From assembly GCA_902787715.1 (NCBI GenBank), contig CADAHQ010000016.1:19126-83125 (forward strand): DNA of 64,000 nucleotides, given 5' to 3'. Shown here in pieces: positions 52,187-61,628 of the stretch (positions are counted from its first letter, which is position 1; the number at the start of each line of letters is the position of its first letter). Under the pieces are notes generated by a model. The model searched no databases, was not told where the DNA came from, and saw nothing but the letters and a program-made list of their open reading frames with translations. This DNA is from an uncultured Lachnospiraceae bacterium. GTDB lineage: Bacteria > Bacillota > Clostridia > Lachnospirales > Lachnospiraceae. A program made the position numbers and the translations under genes.

Positions 52187-52894
52187 TCAGATTTCGATCA
52201 ACGCCATCCTTTCCGCGGCGATACAGCAGCCGCGGTAGAGAAGATACAACACAAGCATGATTGCATGCCCCGTAATTCCCGCGTACAACGGCGCGAGGAA
52301 CCCCGGCGAAAACAGCAGAAAATACGACAGCATCAGATACGGCATCGCCTTCATGATTCCGACTTCGAACTGTTTGGCAAGCAGCACGGTCTGAATCTCC
52401 CGGTATACTTCCTGCTTCTCGTAGAGCGTGTCGGTCATCGCGCGGATGACGCGCACGACGTCTCCGCCGCTTCGTTTGGCGATGGAAAAGATTCCCGAAA
52501 ATGTCCGGATATCCGGAACGCCGCTCCGCTCCCCGAAGTCCTCAAACACTTCCTCTGCCGTACATCCGCTCTGCATCCGCCGCGTCATTCGGAGAAACTC
52601 CTCCGTAATCGGCTCGCCGGAATCCAGCATTCGCCGAAGATCCTCTGCCGCATGAATAATGCTGTTCTCCACGCTGTACCCGGCCTCCATGGCCGCAAGC
52701 AGACACTGCAGCGCATCCCGAAAATGCTCCTCCAGCCGACGGCTCCTCCGGTTCCGAAACACCTCCCGCTCCCGATAGAGCCTGATTCCGGTAATCGGAA
52801 CCAGGATAAAAAGACTCTTCCACGTCCGAAAGAACAAAAACGCCGTCAGAAGACACATCCCGATTTGCCCGAGTACATACCGAACTTCTTTCAT
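52187..52894 (-). CDS. TadB-like pilus platform protein
   Basis: 235 residues. Membrane segment near the N-terminus (CLLTAFLFFRTWKSLFILVPITGI), T2SSF domain (LEEHFRDALQCLLAAMEAGYSVENSIIHAAEDLRR ... FGERSGVPDIRTFSGIFSIAKRSGGDVVRVI) and two C-terminal membrane helices. Forms the inner-membrane platform with the TadC-like protein. Overlaps tadA by four bases. Confidence 0.92.
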   Translation of the reverse strand: MKEVRYVLGQIGMCLLTAFLFFRTWKSLFILVPITGIRLYREREVFRNRRSRRLEEHFRDALQCLLAAMEAGYSVENSIIHAAEDLRRMLDSGEPITEEFLRMTRRMQSGCTAEEVFEDFGERSGVPDIRTFSGIFSIAKRSGGDVVRVIRAMTDTLYEKQEVYREIQTVLLAKQFEVGIMKAMPYLMLSYFLLFSPGFLAPLYAGITGHAIMLVLYLLYRGCCIAAERMALIEI

Positions 52895-54222
52895 AGGACC
52901 TCCCGTGTCAACGCTCCCGGCGCCTCCCGGACCGCTGCTTCCGCAACTCCCCGCGTCAAAACCCCGGAAGCCTCCCTCGGCGCCTTTCTGGGTTCCGGCA
53001 GGGTTAGGCCTGCGGCCAGCAGCTTGCCGCGTCTTTGAAGAAGATTGCCCGTAGGGCGCAGTTCCCCTAAGATGCGACCTTCCGAAGTCTCACCAATCTC
53101 CTGAAACCGGAACAGGGGATTTAACCGGATCTCACCGTCCGTGCAGTCGAGAATCTCCGTAATCTCCAAAACCTTGCGCGTCTTATCGCGTAATCTTCCG
53201 AGCTGGATGATAATCTCAATCGCCGAAGCAATCTGCTTTCGCACCGCAAGAAGCGGAATCTCCTCTCCGAGAAGCGTCATGGTTTCAATGCGCGACAGCA
53301 TGTCCGCAGGTGAGTTGGCGTGCCCCGTGCTCATGCCGTTATGGCCCGTGTTGAGGCTTTGCAACATGTCGATGCTCGCGGCATCCCGCACCTCGCCCAC
53401 CACGATCCTCGAGGGCCGCATCCGCAGCGAAGTTTTAATCAAATCCCGGATGGAAATGGCATGGTTTCCCTCCGCATTGGCGTTGCGCATCTCCAGACGG
53501 ACCAGATTCGGAATTCCGGAAAGTTGCAGTTCCGCGGAATCCTCGATGGTCACGACGCGCTCGTCCGGCGGAATATAATCCGAGAGGGCATTCAGCATCG
53601 TGGTCTTTCCGGACCCGGTGCCGCCGCTCACGAAGATGTTGTACCCGGCCTTTACCAGAATCTCGAGCTGGGCCGCCGCTTCGCCGGATATGGAGCCGAG
53701 CTCCACAAGCCGTTGCATGGTAATCCGCTCCTTCGGAAACTTCCGGATTGTGAGGGCAGGACCCACCAGCGACACCGGCGGCAAAACCACGTTGACACGG
53801 CTGCCGTCCGGCAGTCTTGCGTCCACAATCGGATTGGCTTCATTTACCGCGCGGTTGACCCCCGCGGCAATCTTCTGAATGACGTCCGACAGCTTCCGCT
53901 CCCCGGAAAATCTCGCTTCGCTCCGAAACAGTTCCCCGTCCTTTTCGTAGAAGATGTCATAGGGCCCGTTGACCATGATTTCCGTGATGTCGGGGTCATC
54001 CATCATCTCCTGCAAAACATCCAACCCGCGCAGCGCGTGAAAGACGTCCCGCTTGCCGGTGATTCGCTCCGAAACACTCAGCGACAGGTCCGGCGTGTGG
54101 GCGCGAATGCTCTGCTCAATCAACCCGCGCAGTTCCTCATCGTTCAATTCCCGCGATCCGTCAATCGCCGCCAGGACAAATTCCGTCAGTTTCCCGCGCA
54201 GTTCTTCCCGTCGTTTTCTCAT
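52891..54222 (-). CDS. TadA/CpaF-type pilus assembly ATPase
   Basis: 443 residues. Hexameric secretion ATPase: SGGTGSGKTTMLNALSDYIPPDERVVTIEDSAELQL carries Walker A and the ASP box, and RIVVGEVRDAASIDMLQSLNTGHNGMSTGHANSP is the Walker B/His box. The last 40 residues (EPRKAPREASGVLTRGVAEAAVREAPGALTREVL) are an extra low-complexity tail containing an imperfect GVLTRGVA/GALTREVL duplication. Overlaps tadZ by four bases. Confidence 0.95.
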   Translation of the reverse strand: MRKRREELRGKLTEFVLAAIDGSRELNDEELRGLIEQSIRAHTPDLSLSVSERITGKRDVFHALRGLDVLQEMMDDPDITEIMVNGPYDIFYEKDGELFRSEARFSGERKLSDVIQKIAAGVNRAVNEANPIVDARLPDGSRVNVVLPPVSLVGPALTIRKFPKERITMQRLVELGSISGEAAAQLEILVKAGYNIFVSGGTGSGKTTMLNALSDYIPPDERVVTIEDSAELQLSGIPNLVRLEMRNANAEGNHAISIRDLIKTSLRMRPSRIVVGEVRDAASIDMLQSLNTGHNGMSTGHANSPADMLSRIETMTLLGEEIPLLAVRKQIASAIEIIIQLGRLRDKTRKVLEITEILDCTDGEIRLNPLFRFQEIGETSEGRILGELRPTGNLLQRRGKLLAAGLTLPEPRKAPREASGVLTRGVAEAAVREAPGALTREVL

Positions 54223-55115
54223 CCGAGTCCCTCCGAAGGAAGCACTCTTCGCAGCCGGTCCGCAAGGCCTTCCTCGCAGAGCATCCGCGAAAGCGCGCGG
54301 AACCGCTCCCCGGTGGCGCCCATCACGTGCAGCTCACAGCAATGTTCCGCCAAAACAGGCACGGGAATCCCCGCAAAATCCATCACAACCGTCTCGTATC
54401 CCGCTGCCGCCAGCCCCGCAAACAAAGCATCCGCGTCCTCTTCCGTGAGCAGCCCGATATCCGAAAAGCAGGTGTACCCGCTGGCGACCTTCACGTTTCC
54501 GCAGTCGCGCAGGCACAGATTCTCCCGCAGATACCAGTCCTTTCCGTCCTCCTTTAAAAGGTACAGAAGCTCCGAAAAATCATTCTCACCCGGCCGCCAG
54601 TCCTTTCCGCCCTCCGGCCAGGGATTGATGCACAGAAGCACAGTTTTCGTCTGCAATCCCTTGTGCTTTGCAAGGGCCAGAGCGTACTGCGACGTATTCC
54701 CATCGGAGAGCGCAAGCACCCCGAAAGCGCGCAGTTCTCCCGATGACCGGGGTGCATTTTGCGCAGGTTTTCCTTCCCCGGAAAATGCAGCCGAGATCTC
54801 CCCGGCAATCACATCCACCGGAGAATACAAAAACAACTGACCCGGCATTCCGACGGAAGTCTTGTCCGCCGAGAGCATCCAGACGGGAACATGCCGCCCC
54901 GCCAGCTGCTCCCGGAGCCCGGCCACTTCCTCCGCCGATCCGCAGCTTTCCGATAAAAGAACCGCGTTCACGCGACGGTTCCCCTCCCGCGCCGAAAAAT
55001 CCACCGCCGAGAGATATCCGTCCACCGCAATATCCTTCGGAAAGGTCCGTTGCAACGCGTTCACCAACCGCTCCAGGTAAACCCCGTCCTCACAAACAAT
55101 GGCAACTGTCTTCAT
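54219..55115 (-). CDS. TadZ/CpaE-like protein, first gene of the tad locus
   Basis: 298 residues. N-terminal receiver-like fold (VAIVCEDGVYLERLVNALQRTFP ... VNAVLLSES) followed by a P-loop-like ATPase region without an obvious intact Walker A (QNAPRSSGELRAFGVLALSDGNTSQYALALA), similar to degenerate TadZ. TadZ localises the pilus system to the pole. The ATG at 55115 follows GGGGTGAAAC. Promoter at 55149-55177. Confidence 0.75.
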   Translation of the reverse strand: MKTVAIVCEDGVYLERLVNALQRTFPKDIAVDGYLSAVDFSAREGNRRVNAVLLSESCGSAEEVAGLREQLAGRHVPVWMLSADKTSVGMPGQLFLYSPVDVIAGEISAAFSGEGKPAQNAPRSSGELRAFGVLALSDGNTSQYALALAKHKGLQTKTVLLCINPWPEGGKDWRPGENDFSELLYLLKEDGKDWYLRENLCLRDCGNVKVASGYTCFSDIGLLTEEDADALFAGLAAAGYETVVMDFAGIPVPVLAEHCCELHVMGATGERFRALSRMLCEEGLADRLRRVLPSEGLG

Positions 55116-55148
55116 CGTTTCACCCCGCTTCCGCTTCGTTGTGCCGCC

Positions 55149-55177
55149 ATCATACGCCGCCCACCGGGCACCGTCAA
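55149..55177 (-). promoter_or_regulatory. promoter of the tad locus
   Basis: On the minus strand TTGACG (55177-55172), 17 bases, TATGAT (55154-55149). Transcription would start near 55142, a 27-base leader before tadZ. Confidence 0.8.
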
Positions 55178-55281
55178 CGAGCATATCGGGTTACCGAATC
55201 TTTTTGTCACATTTTCAGGCCCCCGGAAAATTCTTCGTCATTTTTCTATATGCATGTTGCACAACGACTTACCAAACGCAC

Positions 55282-55320
55282 AAAAAAGTGCACAAACCGG
55301 CCGCCTCAGATTTGTGCACT
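55282..55320 (-). terminator. second terminator in the gap upstream of the tad promoter
   Basis: AGTGCACAAA and TTTGTGCACT with a 14-base loop, followed on the minus strand by TTTTTT. It lies 120-150 bases downstream of the first terminator at 55431-55486, insulating the tad locus from the transporter transcript. The rest of the 55116-55551 gap holds the tad promoter and no gene. Confidence 0.8.
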
Positions 55321-55430
55321 ATTTAAAATTTGGGGAACCACCTAAAAAGATAATATTACTACTCACGTCCTCCCACCCCTCTTCGGCGTCGCCGGCCCCC
55401 GGCATCCACGCCGGACCGCCGGGCTCCCAC

Positions 55431-55486
55431 AAAAAAATAACACCCCCTGTGCCGGCGGGGCCGACCGCGGCAGAGAGGGTGTTATT
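55431..55486 (-). terminator. terminator of the sugar ABC operon
   Basis: AATAACACCC pairs with GGGTGTTATT over ten bases around a G+C-rich 31-base loop, followed on the minus strand by TTTTTTT. Confidence 0.85.
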
Positions 55487-55551
55487 CCTGCTGTTCTTTC
55501 CATACAGCTGAAGGAGTCATGAAAATATGATTAGCGGGCGCATTTGCCGCG

Positions 55552-56583
55552 CTAGGTTTGTTTCTTTTTGGAGCGTCTTCCGAGAACAACGCTCTGGAGC
55601 AGAATGAAGAAGCAAAGCATTCCGCCGGTGGTGATGCTCTGCCACCAGGGGGCGTTCAGGCCGCTGGAGACCACAATCTTCTTGATGGTGGTAAGGCTCA
55701 GGGTGCCGAAGAACGTTCCGATGACATTGCCGACGCCGCCCGTAAGCAGGGTTCCGCCGATGATGGCGGCTGCGATGGCGTTCATCTCCATGCCGGCTGC
55801 ATTGGTCGCATTGCCGGCGCCGGTGTGCATCATAAACACATAGCCTGCGATACCGCTTAAGAGACCGCTCACGATGTAGCTTAAGAAGCGGGTTCTCTTC
55901 ACGTTGATGCCGAGCATCAGGGCGCTTTGCTGGTTGCCGCCGATGGCGTAGATGTTGCGGCCGAGGCGGAGGAATTTTAAGAGGATCCAAACGAGAATCA
56001 CGCAAACCACGGCAATCACGACGCCGAGCTCGATGCGGGCGGGCACGCGGGCCCCGTTGTTGGCGGTATACCCGAGCCACGAAATCACGATTCTCTTTTC
56101 CCGGATGTCGTTAAAGGCCTCGTGGCTGACCTTCTGCGGATTGACCGACAGAATCGTGGTCATGCCTCTGGCAAAGAACATACCGGCCAGGGTGACGATG
56201 AAGGGCTGGATCTCCAAGTAACTGACCAAAAATCCCTGCACGAGGCCGAAGGCAAGGCCGATGCCCAATGCAATCAGGAGCGATACGAAAATGTTGCCGC
56301 CCTTATTCAGATACAAAACGCAGCTCATTACCACAAGGGAGGTGACCGCGCCGACGCTGATGTCGATGCCGCCGCCGATCATGACGACGGAGAGGCCGCA
56401 GGCCACGATAATCAGGCTAGCGTTGTCGTTCAGCATATCGAAGATCTGCTGGGGATGCAGGAAGCCGCCGCCGAGCAGGAAAATCGCCAGAATGTACATG
56501 ATGAAGAAAATGGCGATGGTGATGGTCATCAGAAGCTGGGTATCGTTAAGCGGTTCTTTTCTTTTCAAAAACAATGTTTTCAT
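55552..56583 (-). CDS. yjfF: sugar ABC permease, YjfF type
   Basis: 343 residues with about nine to ten membrane segments. GGGIDISVGAVTSLVVMSCVLYLN and AIAAAIIGGTLLTGGVGNVIGTFFGTLSLTTIKKI are the BPD_transp_2 (RbsC-like) motifs of the CUT2 sugar importers, in the YjfF subfamily of the galactofuranose system. Overlaps the YtfT gene by four bases. Confidence 0.9.
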   Translation of the reverse strand: MKTLFLKRKEPLNDTQLLMTITIAIFFIMYILAIFLLGGGFLHPQQIFDMLNDNASLIIVACGLSVVMIGGGIDISVGAVTSLVVMSCVLYLNKGGNIFVSLLIALGIGLAFGLVQGFLVSYLEIQPFIVTLAGMFFARGMTTILSVNPQKVSHEAFNDIREKRIVISWLGYTANNGARVPARIELGVVIAVVCVILVWILLKFLRLGRNIYAIGGNQQSALMLGINVKRTRFLSYIVSGLLSGIAGYVFMMHTGAGNATNAAGMEMNAIAAAIIGGTLLTGGVGNVIGTFFGTLSLTTIKKIVVSSGLNAPWWQSITTGGMLCFFILLQSVVLGRRSKKKQT

Positions 56584-57665
56584 CCTTCTTCCGCTCCTTT
56601 CGCCGATACTTTGACGCGTCTTTGTCTAAGGTGCGAAATCCATCTTCCGAAGCGTTCCTTGATGACCGGCGAGCCGATGACAACAAGGAGAATGATTACG
56701 ATTGCCTTGTAGGCCTTCACGTCCGTGGAGGAAACCTTCATGGCGTACAGCGTGATGGTAAGCGTCTGGATGACGTAAGCGCCGATGATACTGCCGCTCA
56801 GCTTGAATTTGCCGCCGCCCAGGCTATTGCCGCCGATGGCGACCGCGAGAATCGTGTCCATCTCAATGTCCAGAAGCAGCGTTTCATGGTTGATCAGCCC
56901 GAGGCGCGATACGCCGATGCAACCCGAAACCGAAACGCAGACGCCTAAGATAATAAAACTCAGAAGCTTGATGAACCTTGCGTCGATACCGTTTAAGCGG
57001 GCGGCACTTCCGTTGATACCCACGGACTGCGTAAACAGCCTCAAAGCCGTAAAATGGAACAGCAGTTTAAACAACAGGGCCATCACCACGACGATGATCA
57101 CCGGGGTGGGAATGGGGATGCCCGGAATAAAGCTTCCGATGCCGTTCACGATGGAGCTGGTCACGGTGGGGGTCGCACCGCCGTTGATCCAGTAGGCGAT
57201 GGACCGGCCGCAGGTGTACAGAATCAGCGTCGCAATCATGGGCTGAATCTTGAATACCGCAACGAGGGTTCCGTTGAAGCATCCGAAGAGCATGGCAACG
57301 ATGCAGGAGCAAAGAAATGCAAGAATAACCGTACCGCCGGAGATGCCGGAACCGGACTTCAGAACCTTCACAAACACGCTGCCCGCGATGGCCGCCGCGG
57401 CACCGACACTGATATCCTGGCCGCCGCAGGCTGCGGTGACGAGGGTCATGCCCATGGCTAAGATGGCAAGCTCGCTGGCGCCGTTGATGATACTGATGAT
57501 ATTGCCGGACAAAACCGCATTTCCGTTGCTGTTATGGCTGATGCCGATGCTGAAAAATCCCGGGTCCCGGATCAGGTTGAAAACGACCAGAAGGGCGATG
57601 GCGATCAACGGGATGGTGAGCTGCCCCAGGCTACCAAGGGAGAATTTTCCGTCTTTTTTCTTCAT
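56580..57665 (-). CDS. ytfT: sugar ABC permease, YtfT type
   Basis: 361 residues with about nine membrane segments. AACGGQDISVGAAAAIAGSVFVKVLKSG and LAVAIGGNSLGGGKFKLSGSIIGAYVIQTLTI are the paired CUT2 permease motifs. YtfT and YjfF make a heterodimeric channel. The ATG at 57665 follows GGGAGGTGAGGCG, one base after the YtfR stop codon. Confidence 0.9.
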   Translation of the reverse strand: MKKKDGKFSLGSLGQLTIPLIAIALLVVFNLIRDPGFFSIGISHNSNGNAVLSGNIISIINGASELAILAMGMTLVTAACGGQDISVGAAAAIAGSVFVKVLKSGSGISGGTVILAFLCSCIVAMLFGCFNGTLVAVFKIQPMIATLILYTCGRSIAYWINGGATPTVTSSIVNGIGSFIPGIPIPTPVIIVVVMALLFKLLFHFTALRLFTQSVGINGSAARLNGIDARFIKLLSFIILGVCVSVSGCIGVSRLGLINHETLLLDIEMDTILAVAIGGNSLGGGKFKLSGSIIGAYVIQTLTITLYAMKVSSTDVKAYKAIVIILLVVIGSPVIKERFGRWISHLRQRRVKVSAKGAEEG

Positions 57666-57666
57666 T

Positions 57667-59163
57667 TTACGCCTCACCTCCCGCGATGGTCTTCATAACC
57701 TGGGTCTGATTCAGATCCTTGCCCGTGAGCTCGCCCACCACATGGCGGTCGCGCATGACGATCAGGCGGCTGCAGGTGCGGAGCATCTCCTCGACCTCGG
57801 AGGAGATGAACGTGACGCTCACCCCCTCTTCCGCCAATTTGAGCACAAGCTTCTGAATCTCCAGCTTGGTACCGACATCGATACCTCTCGTCGGCTCGTC
57901 GAGAATCAGGTAATCCGGGTGCGTCAAAAGCCACCGCGCCAAAATTACCTTCTGCTGGTTTCCGCCGCTTAAGGATCCCACCGGGGTCTCGCGGCTGGCC
58001 GTCTTGATATTCAAAACCTTTATATATTCATCGGCAAATGCTTCCGACTCATTCCGGCTGATTGGCTTAAACATGCCGTTCATGACCTGGAGCGCGAGAA
58101 TGATGTTCTCCCGCACGCTGAGTTCCGCGATAATGCCGTCCCGTTTTCTGTCCTCCGCAAGATATCCGATGCCGTGCTTCATCGCATCCACCGGGCGAAG
58201 AATCTTCACGGGCTTGCCGCCTATCTTCACCGCCCCGCCGGTCACCTTATCGGCGCCGAAGATGGCGCGCACGCTCTCACTTCTTCCGGAACCGAGAAGC
58301 CCGGTAAATCCGTTCACTTCCCCCTTGCGGATGGAGAAGTCAAACGGCAGCGCATCGCTGCTCGCGAGGCCTTTCGCCTCGTAGAAGACTTCCTTCTTCC
58401 CGATTTCCTTTTCCTCTGTCTCTCCTAAATTGCTGAGCTCCTCGAGCTCCTTGCCGATCATCTTCGAGACCAGTTGAATCTGCGGAAGCTCCTCCGTCAG
58501 ATACTCTCCCACGAGCTCGCCGTTGCGAAGCACCGTGATGCGGTCGCTGACCTCATACACCTGGTCCAGAAAATGCGTCACGAAGATAATTCCGACATCC
58601 TTGCTCTTTAAGTCCCGCATGAGATCAAAGAGCCGCTTCACTTCCTTGTCGTCCAGGGAAGAGGTCGGTTCGTCCAAAATCAAAACTTTACAATTCATGT
58701 CAACGGCGCGGGCGATGGCAACCATCTGCTGCACCGCCAAGGAGCAGCTCCCCAAAAGCTGCGTGCTTCTCGCCGGAATGCCGAGCCGCGAGAGAATCTC
58801 GTCCGCCCGTTTCTCCAAATCTCTCTGCCGCACCCACGGATGTTTCCCTCTGCCGATGTAAATGTTCTCGGCAACCGTGAGGTTCGGGCACAGGGTAATC
58901 TCCTGATAAACCGTGCTGATACCTTTGTTCTGCGCATCCTGCGGGGAGCGGATCACCATGGGCGTCCCCTCTAAGCGGATCTCGCCGCCGTCCATCTGAT
59001 ACACGCCGGTCAGAACCTTGATGAGGGTGGATTTGCCGGCGCCGTTCTCCCCCATAAGCGCGTGGATTTCGCCGCTTCGAAGCGTAAAATCCACCCCGTT
59101 TAGGGCGAGCACCCCCGGAAACCGTTTTTCGATTCCCCGCATCGTAAGCAAGTATTCGTGCAT
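57667..59163 (-). CDS. ytfR: sugar ABC ATPase, YtfR type (two ABC domains)
   Basis: 498 residues containing two ABC domains, as in RbsA/MglA/YtfR. First P-loop GENGAGKSTLIK with LGSCSLAVQQMVAIARAVDMNCKVLILDEPTSSLD; second domain has a degenerate P-loop GLLGSGRSESVRAIFG and the signature SLSGGNQQKVILARWLLTHPDYLILDEPTRGID. Energises the YtfT/YjfF permease. The ATG at 59163 follows ACGGAGGATTGGT. Confidence 0.93.
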   Translation of the reverse strand: MHEYLLTMRGIEKRFPGVLALNGVDFTLRSGEIHALMGENGAGKSTLIKVLTGVYQMDGGEIRLEGTPMVIRSPQDAQNKGISTVYQEITLCPNLTVAENIYIGRGKHPWVRQRDLEKRADEILSRLGIPARSTQLLGSCSLAVQQMVAIARAVDMNCKVLILDEPTSSLDDKEVKRLFDLMRDLKSKDVGIIFVTHFLDQVYEVSDRITVLRNGELVGEYLTEELPQIQLVSKMIGKELEELSNLGETEEKEIGKKEVFYEAKGLASSDALPFDFSIRKGEVNGFTGLLGSGRSESVRAIFGADKVTGGAVKIGGKPVKILRPVDAMKHGIGYLAEDRKRDGIIAELSVRENIILALQVMNGMFKPISRNESEAFADEYIKVLNIKTASRETPVGSLSGGNQQKVILARWLLTHPDYLILDEPTRGIDVGTKLEIQKLVLKLAEEGVSVTFISSEVEEMLRTCSRLIVMRDRHVVGELTGKDLNQTQVMKTIAGGEA

Positions 59164-59253
59164 ACCAATCCTCCGTCTGCCATCGTCTTGAAAAAGCGCA
59201 GCCAAGCTTTTCGTGTTTGCTCGGCTGCGCTTTGTTCGTCGGATTACTGTCGA

Positions 59254-60216
59254 TTAATCACCTAAACCATAGGTGTCGATATCGGCCTGAGTAAGAGTCT
59301 TTGCATCAAAGCCCTTCTCCTCGTTGATAATCGTCTTGGACGCAGGAGCCTTACCGGATTTGATCAGATCGCTGATAATCTGAGCCTGGAAGGGGCTGCA
59401 CTGTCCGTCATAGTTCCACTTGCCGGCAAGAAGTTCGCGAAGCGCCCACTTGTTGCAGTCGAAACCGATGACAACTACCTTACCGTCTACTCCGTGCGTG
59501 ATGCCGGCTTCGTCGAGTGCTGCTACGGCACCCTTTGCCATACCGTCATTTTCCGCATAGATTACGTTGAAATCTTCGCCGCTGTTGATTACCGATTCCA
59601 CAATCTTCTTAGCTTCCGCCTCGTCCCAGGTAGCCGTCTGCTGCACAACCTTCTTCATCTTGCCGGATGCGAACTGCTCGTCAAGAGCACCGGTACGTCC
59701 GATCTGTGCGTCGGAACCCATAGCTCCCTGGATGTGGATAACCTTGTACTCCGACAGATTCAGGGAAAGAAGCCACTTCACAGCGGTATCGCCCTCAGCT
59801 GCCATGTCGGAAACAACGGCTGCCTCGTACAGGCTCTCATCGACATTAATCATACGGTCGAAGAGATAAACCTTAACGCCGGCTTCCTTTGCCTTCTTCA
59901 GAACTTCGTCCCAGCCCGTGGTCTCAGCTGCGGAGATCAGGAGGTAATCAACACCGTCCGTGATGAATCCGTTTGCTGCCTGAAGCTGCTCATCGTTCTT
60001 CTGGCTGTAGAATGTCTTCAGCTCGTAGCCGTTGGCCTCGGAGAAGACTTTCTCCATGTCCTTAACGTTCGCCTCGCGGTAACCGGACTCCGAAGGCGGG
60101 TTGTTTACTACACCCACTTTAATCTTGCCGTCTTTTTTCTCATCCTTACCGCAGCCAGCAAGCATGCAGCACAGAACGAGGATTGTAACCAAGAATAAAG
60201 CTTTGAACTTTCTCAT
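59254..60216 (-). CDS. sugar-binding lipoprotein of the importer, YtfQ-like
   Basis: 320 residues. Lipoprotein signal FLVTILVLCCMLAGCGKDEKKDG with lipobox LAGC. Periplasmic-binding-protein fold of the RbsB/YtfQ class: VGVVNNPPSESGYREANVKDMEKVF, YSQKNDEQLQAANGFITDGVDYLLI, VYLFDRMINVD, VIYAENDGMAKGAVAALDEAG, GFDCNKWALRELLAGKWNYDGQCSP. Feeds the YtfR-YtfT-YjfF importer directly downstream. The ATG at 60216 follows AAAAGGAGGATGGCAAA. The exact sugar (galactofuranose, galactose, other) is inference from family. Confidence 0.88.
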   Translation of the reverse strand: MRKFKALFLVTILVLCCMLAGCGKDEKKDGKIKVGVVNNPPSESGYREANVKDMEKVFSEANGYELKTFYSQKNDEQLQAANGFITDGVDYLLISAAETTGWDEVLKKAKEAGVKVYLFDRMINVDESLYEAAVVSDMAAEGDTAVKWLLSLNLSEYKVIHIQGAMGSDAQIGRTGALDEQFASGKMKKVVQQTATWDEAEAKKIVESVINSGEDFNVIYAENDGMAKGAVAALDEAGITHGVDGKVVVIGFDCNKWALRELLAGKWNYDGQCSPFQAQIISDLIKSGKAPASKTIINEEKGFDAKTLTQADIDTYGLGD

Positions 60217-60302
60217 TTTGCCATCCTCCTTTTGATAGGTCATCGTAGGTCGTCACCAACCTTCCGACATAAGGATAGCGCATTGAGCGGATAAGGTAAA
60301 TC

Positions 60303-60353
60303 AAGGCAGCCCTCGACATGGTTGAATATCATACCGTGTTTTCGGGCTGCCTT
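60303..60353 (-). terminator. hairpin between the regulator gene and the importer
   Basis: Perfect 10-bp arms AAGGCAGCCC and GGGCTGCCTT around a 31-base loop between the response-regulator stop and the binding-protein start. On the minus strand GATTTACC follows, so U-poor; it may attenuate rather than stop read-through from the regulator genes. Confidence 0.65.
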
Positions 60354-60374
60354 AGGGATGCGGTTAATTATTTT

Positions 60375-61628
60375 TCACTCGGGTTGATTTTGATACTGCC
60401 CCCTGTATTCGGAGGGGGTCATACCCGTATTTTTCTTGAAGATGTAACTGAAATAATGCGCGTCGTTATACCCCACTTCGCGGGCAATCTGAGAGCTGCG
60501 CTCGGCGGTGGTCCGCAGAAGCTCCTTCGCCCTTGTGAGGCGCAGATACATCAGATACTCCGTAAAGGTCTGGCCGTTCTGTTGCGAGAACACCGTGGAG
60601 AAGCGGCTGCTGCTCATGCTGACGGCCTTCGCGACGTCCTGCAGCATGAGGTTCGGGTCCGAAAAATGCAGCGACATATAGAGCTTGGCCTCGCTGATTA
60701 CCGCAGGCGCCTTCTCGTCCGCAGGCCCGCCCATCTCGCGGGTGCCTAAGATGATGGCCTTCTCGTCGGTGCGCTCCGCCAAAAGATGCCGGATGTGGCG
60801 CGCGGTCTTAAAGCTTTGGAAAATCTCCTCCGGCTTGTCCACAATCTCGCCGATTCCCACGCGGATCTCCGAGCCGCCGACGCGCTCAAGCTCTCTCACT
60901 AAAGTCGTGGCGAAAGCGTAGGCGCGCTCCTCCACATCCTCACCGGATTCGCCGGGCACTAAGAATCTTGTTCCCACGCGGCCGGGGGAAGGAAGTGCCA
61001 CATCCCCGCTGCTCTCCGAGAGGGCGTCGGCCACCGCCTGGCCTTCCTCCACCGGGGCAAATGCGGCATCAATCACCGTATAGTACGACGCCGGCACAGG
61101 GCACCCCATGGTGGAGAGCTGCATGAGCACGTTCTTTGCGTCCTTCTCCGCTGCCTCGCTGTTAAACAAAGACCCCACCAGTTTTTCCTTCACAAGCTTT
61201 CCGCCGCTCTCCATGCGGGCCTTTAAGTTGGCCGCATGCAGCGCCGTGTTCCGCTCCGCCGTAAGCTGGGCGCTCACTTTATCAAGGGCTTCCTTCAGGG
61301 CGTCCGCATTGATCGGCTTCAGCATGTACTCGCGCACCCCCAACTGGATGCACTGTCTTGCGTACTCGAATTCATCGTAGCCGCTTAAGACGATAATCCC
61401 GACCCAGGGCATCTGCTGGTGCATGATTTTGCACAGTTCGATGCCGTCCATAAAGGGCATCTTGATGTCAGTGATCAAAATGTCGGGGTTCGTGTCCCGA
61501 ATCATCGGAAGGGCCATCTCCCCGTCCGGAGCCTCGCCCACCAGCACGTAGGGCGTGTCCTCCCACGGGAAGGACTCCCGGATTCCCTCTCTCACCACAA
61601 TTTCATCGTCAACCAGAAACACTTTCAT
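60375..61628 (-). CDS. YesN-type AraC response regulator
   Basis: 417 residues. Receiver domain with FLVDDE acidic pair, PDILITDIKMPFMDG phosphoacceptor Asp and EYMLKPIN Lys; a long linker; and a C-terminal AraC double HTH (ANLMLQDVAKAVSMSSSRFSTVFSQQNGQTFTEYLMYLRLTRAKELLRTTAERSSQIAREVGYNDAHYFSYIFKKNTGMTPSEYR). Partner of the sensor kinase upstream; typical regulators of carbohydrate uptake operons. Starts 20 bases inside the kinase stop region. The ATG at 61628 is used; a longer frame exists to 61667. Confidence 0.94.
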   Translation of the reverse strand: MKVFLVDDEIVVREGIRESFPWEDTPYVLVGEAPDGEMALPMIRDTNPDILITDIKMPFMDGIELCKIMHQQMPWVGIIVLSGYDEFEYARQCIQLGVREYMLKPINADALKEALDKVSAQLTAERNTALHAANLKARMESGGKLVKEKLVGSLFNSEAAEKDAKNVLMQLSTMGCPVPASYYTVIDAAFAPVEEGQAVADALSESSGDVALPSPGRVGTRFLVPGESGEDVEERAYAFATTLVRELERVGGSEIRVGIGEIVDKPEEIFQSFKTARHIRHLLAERTDEKAIILGTREMGGPADEKAPAVISEAKLYMSLHFSDPNLMLQDVAKAVSMSSSRFSTVFSQQNGQTFTEYLMYLRLTRAKELLRTTAERSSQIAREVGYNDAHYFSYIFKKNTGMTPSEYRGQYQNQPE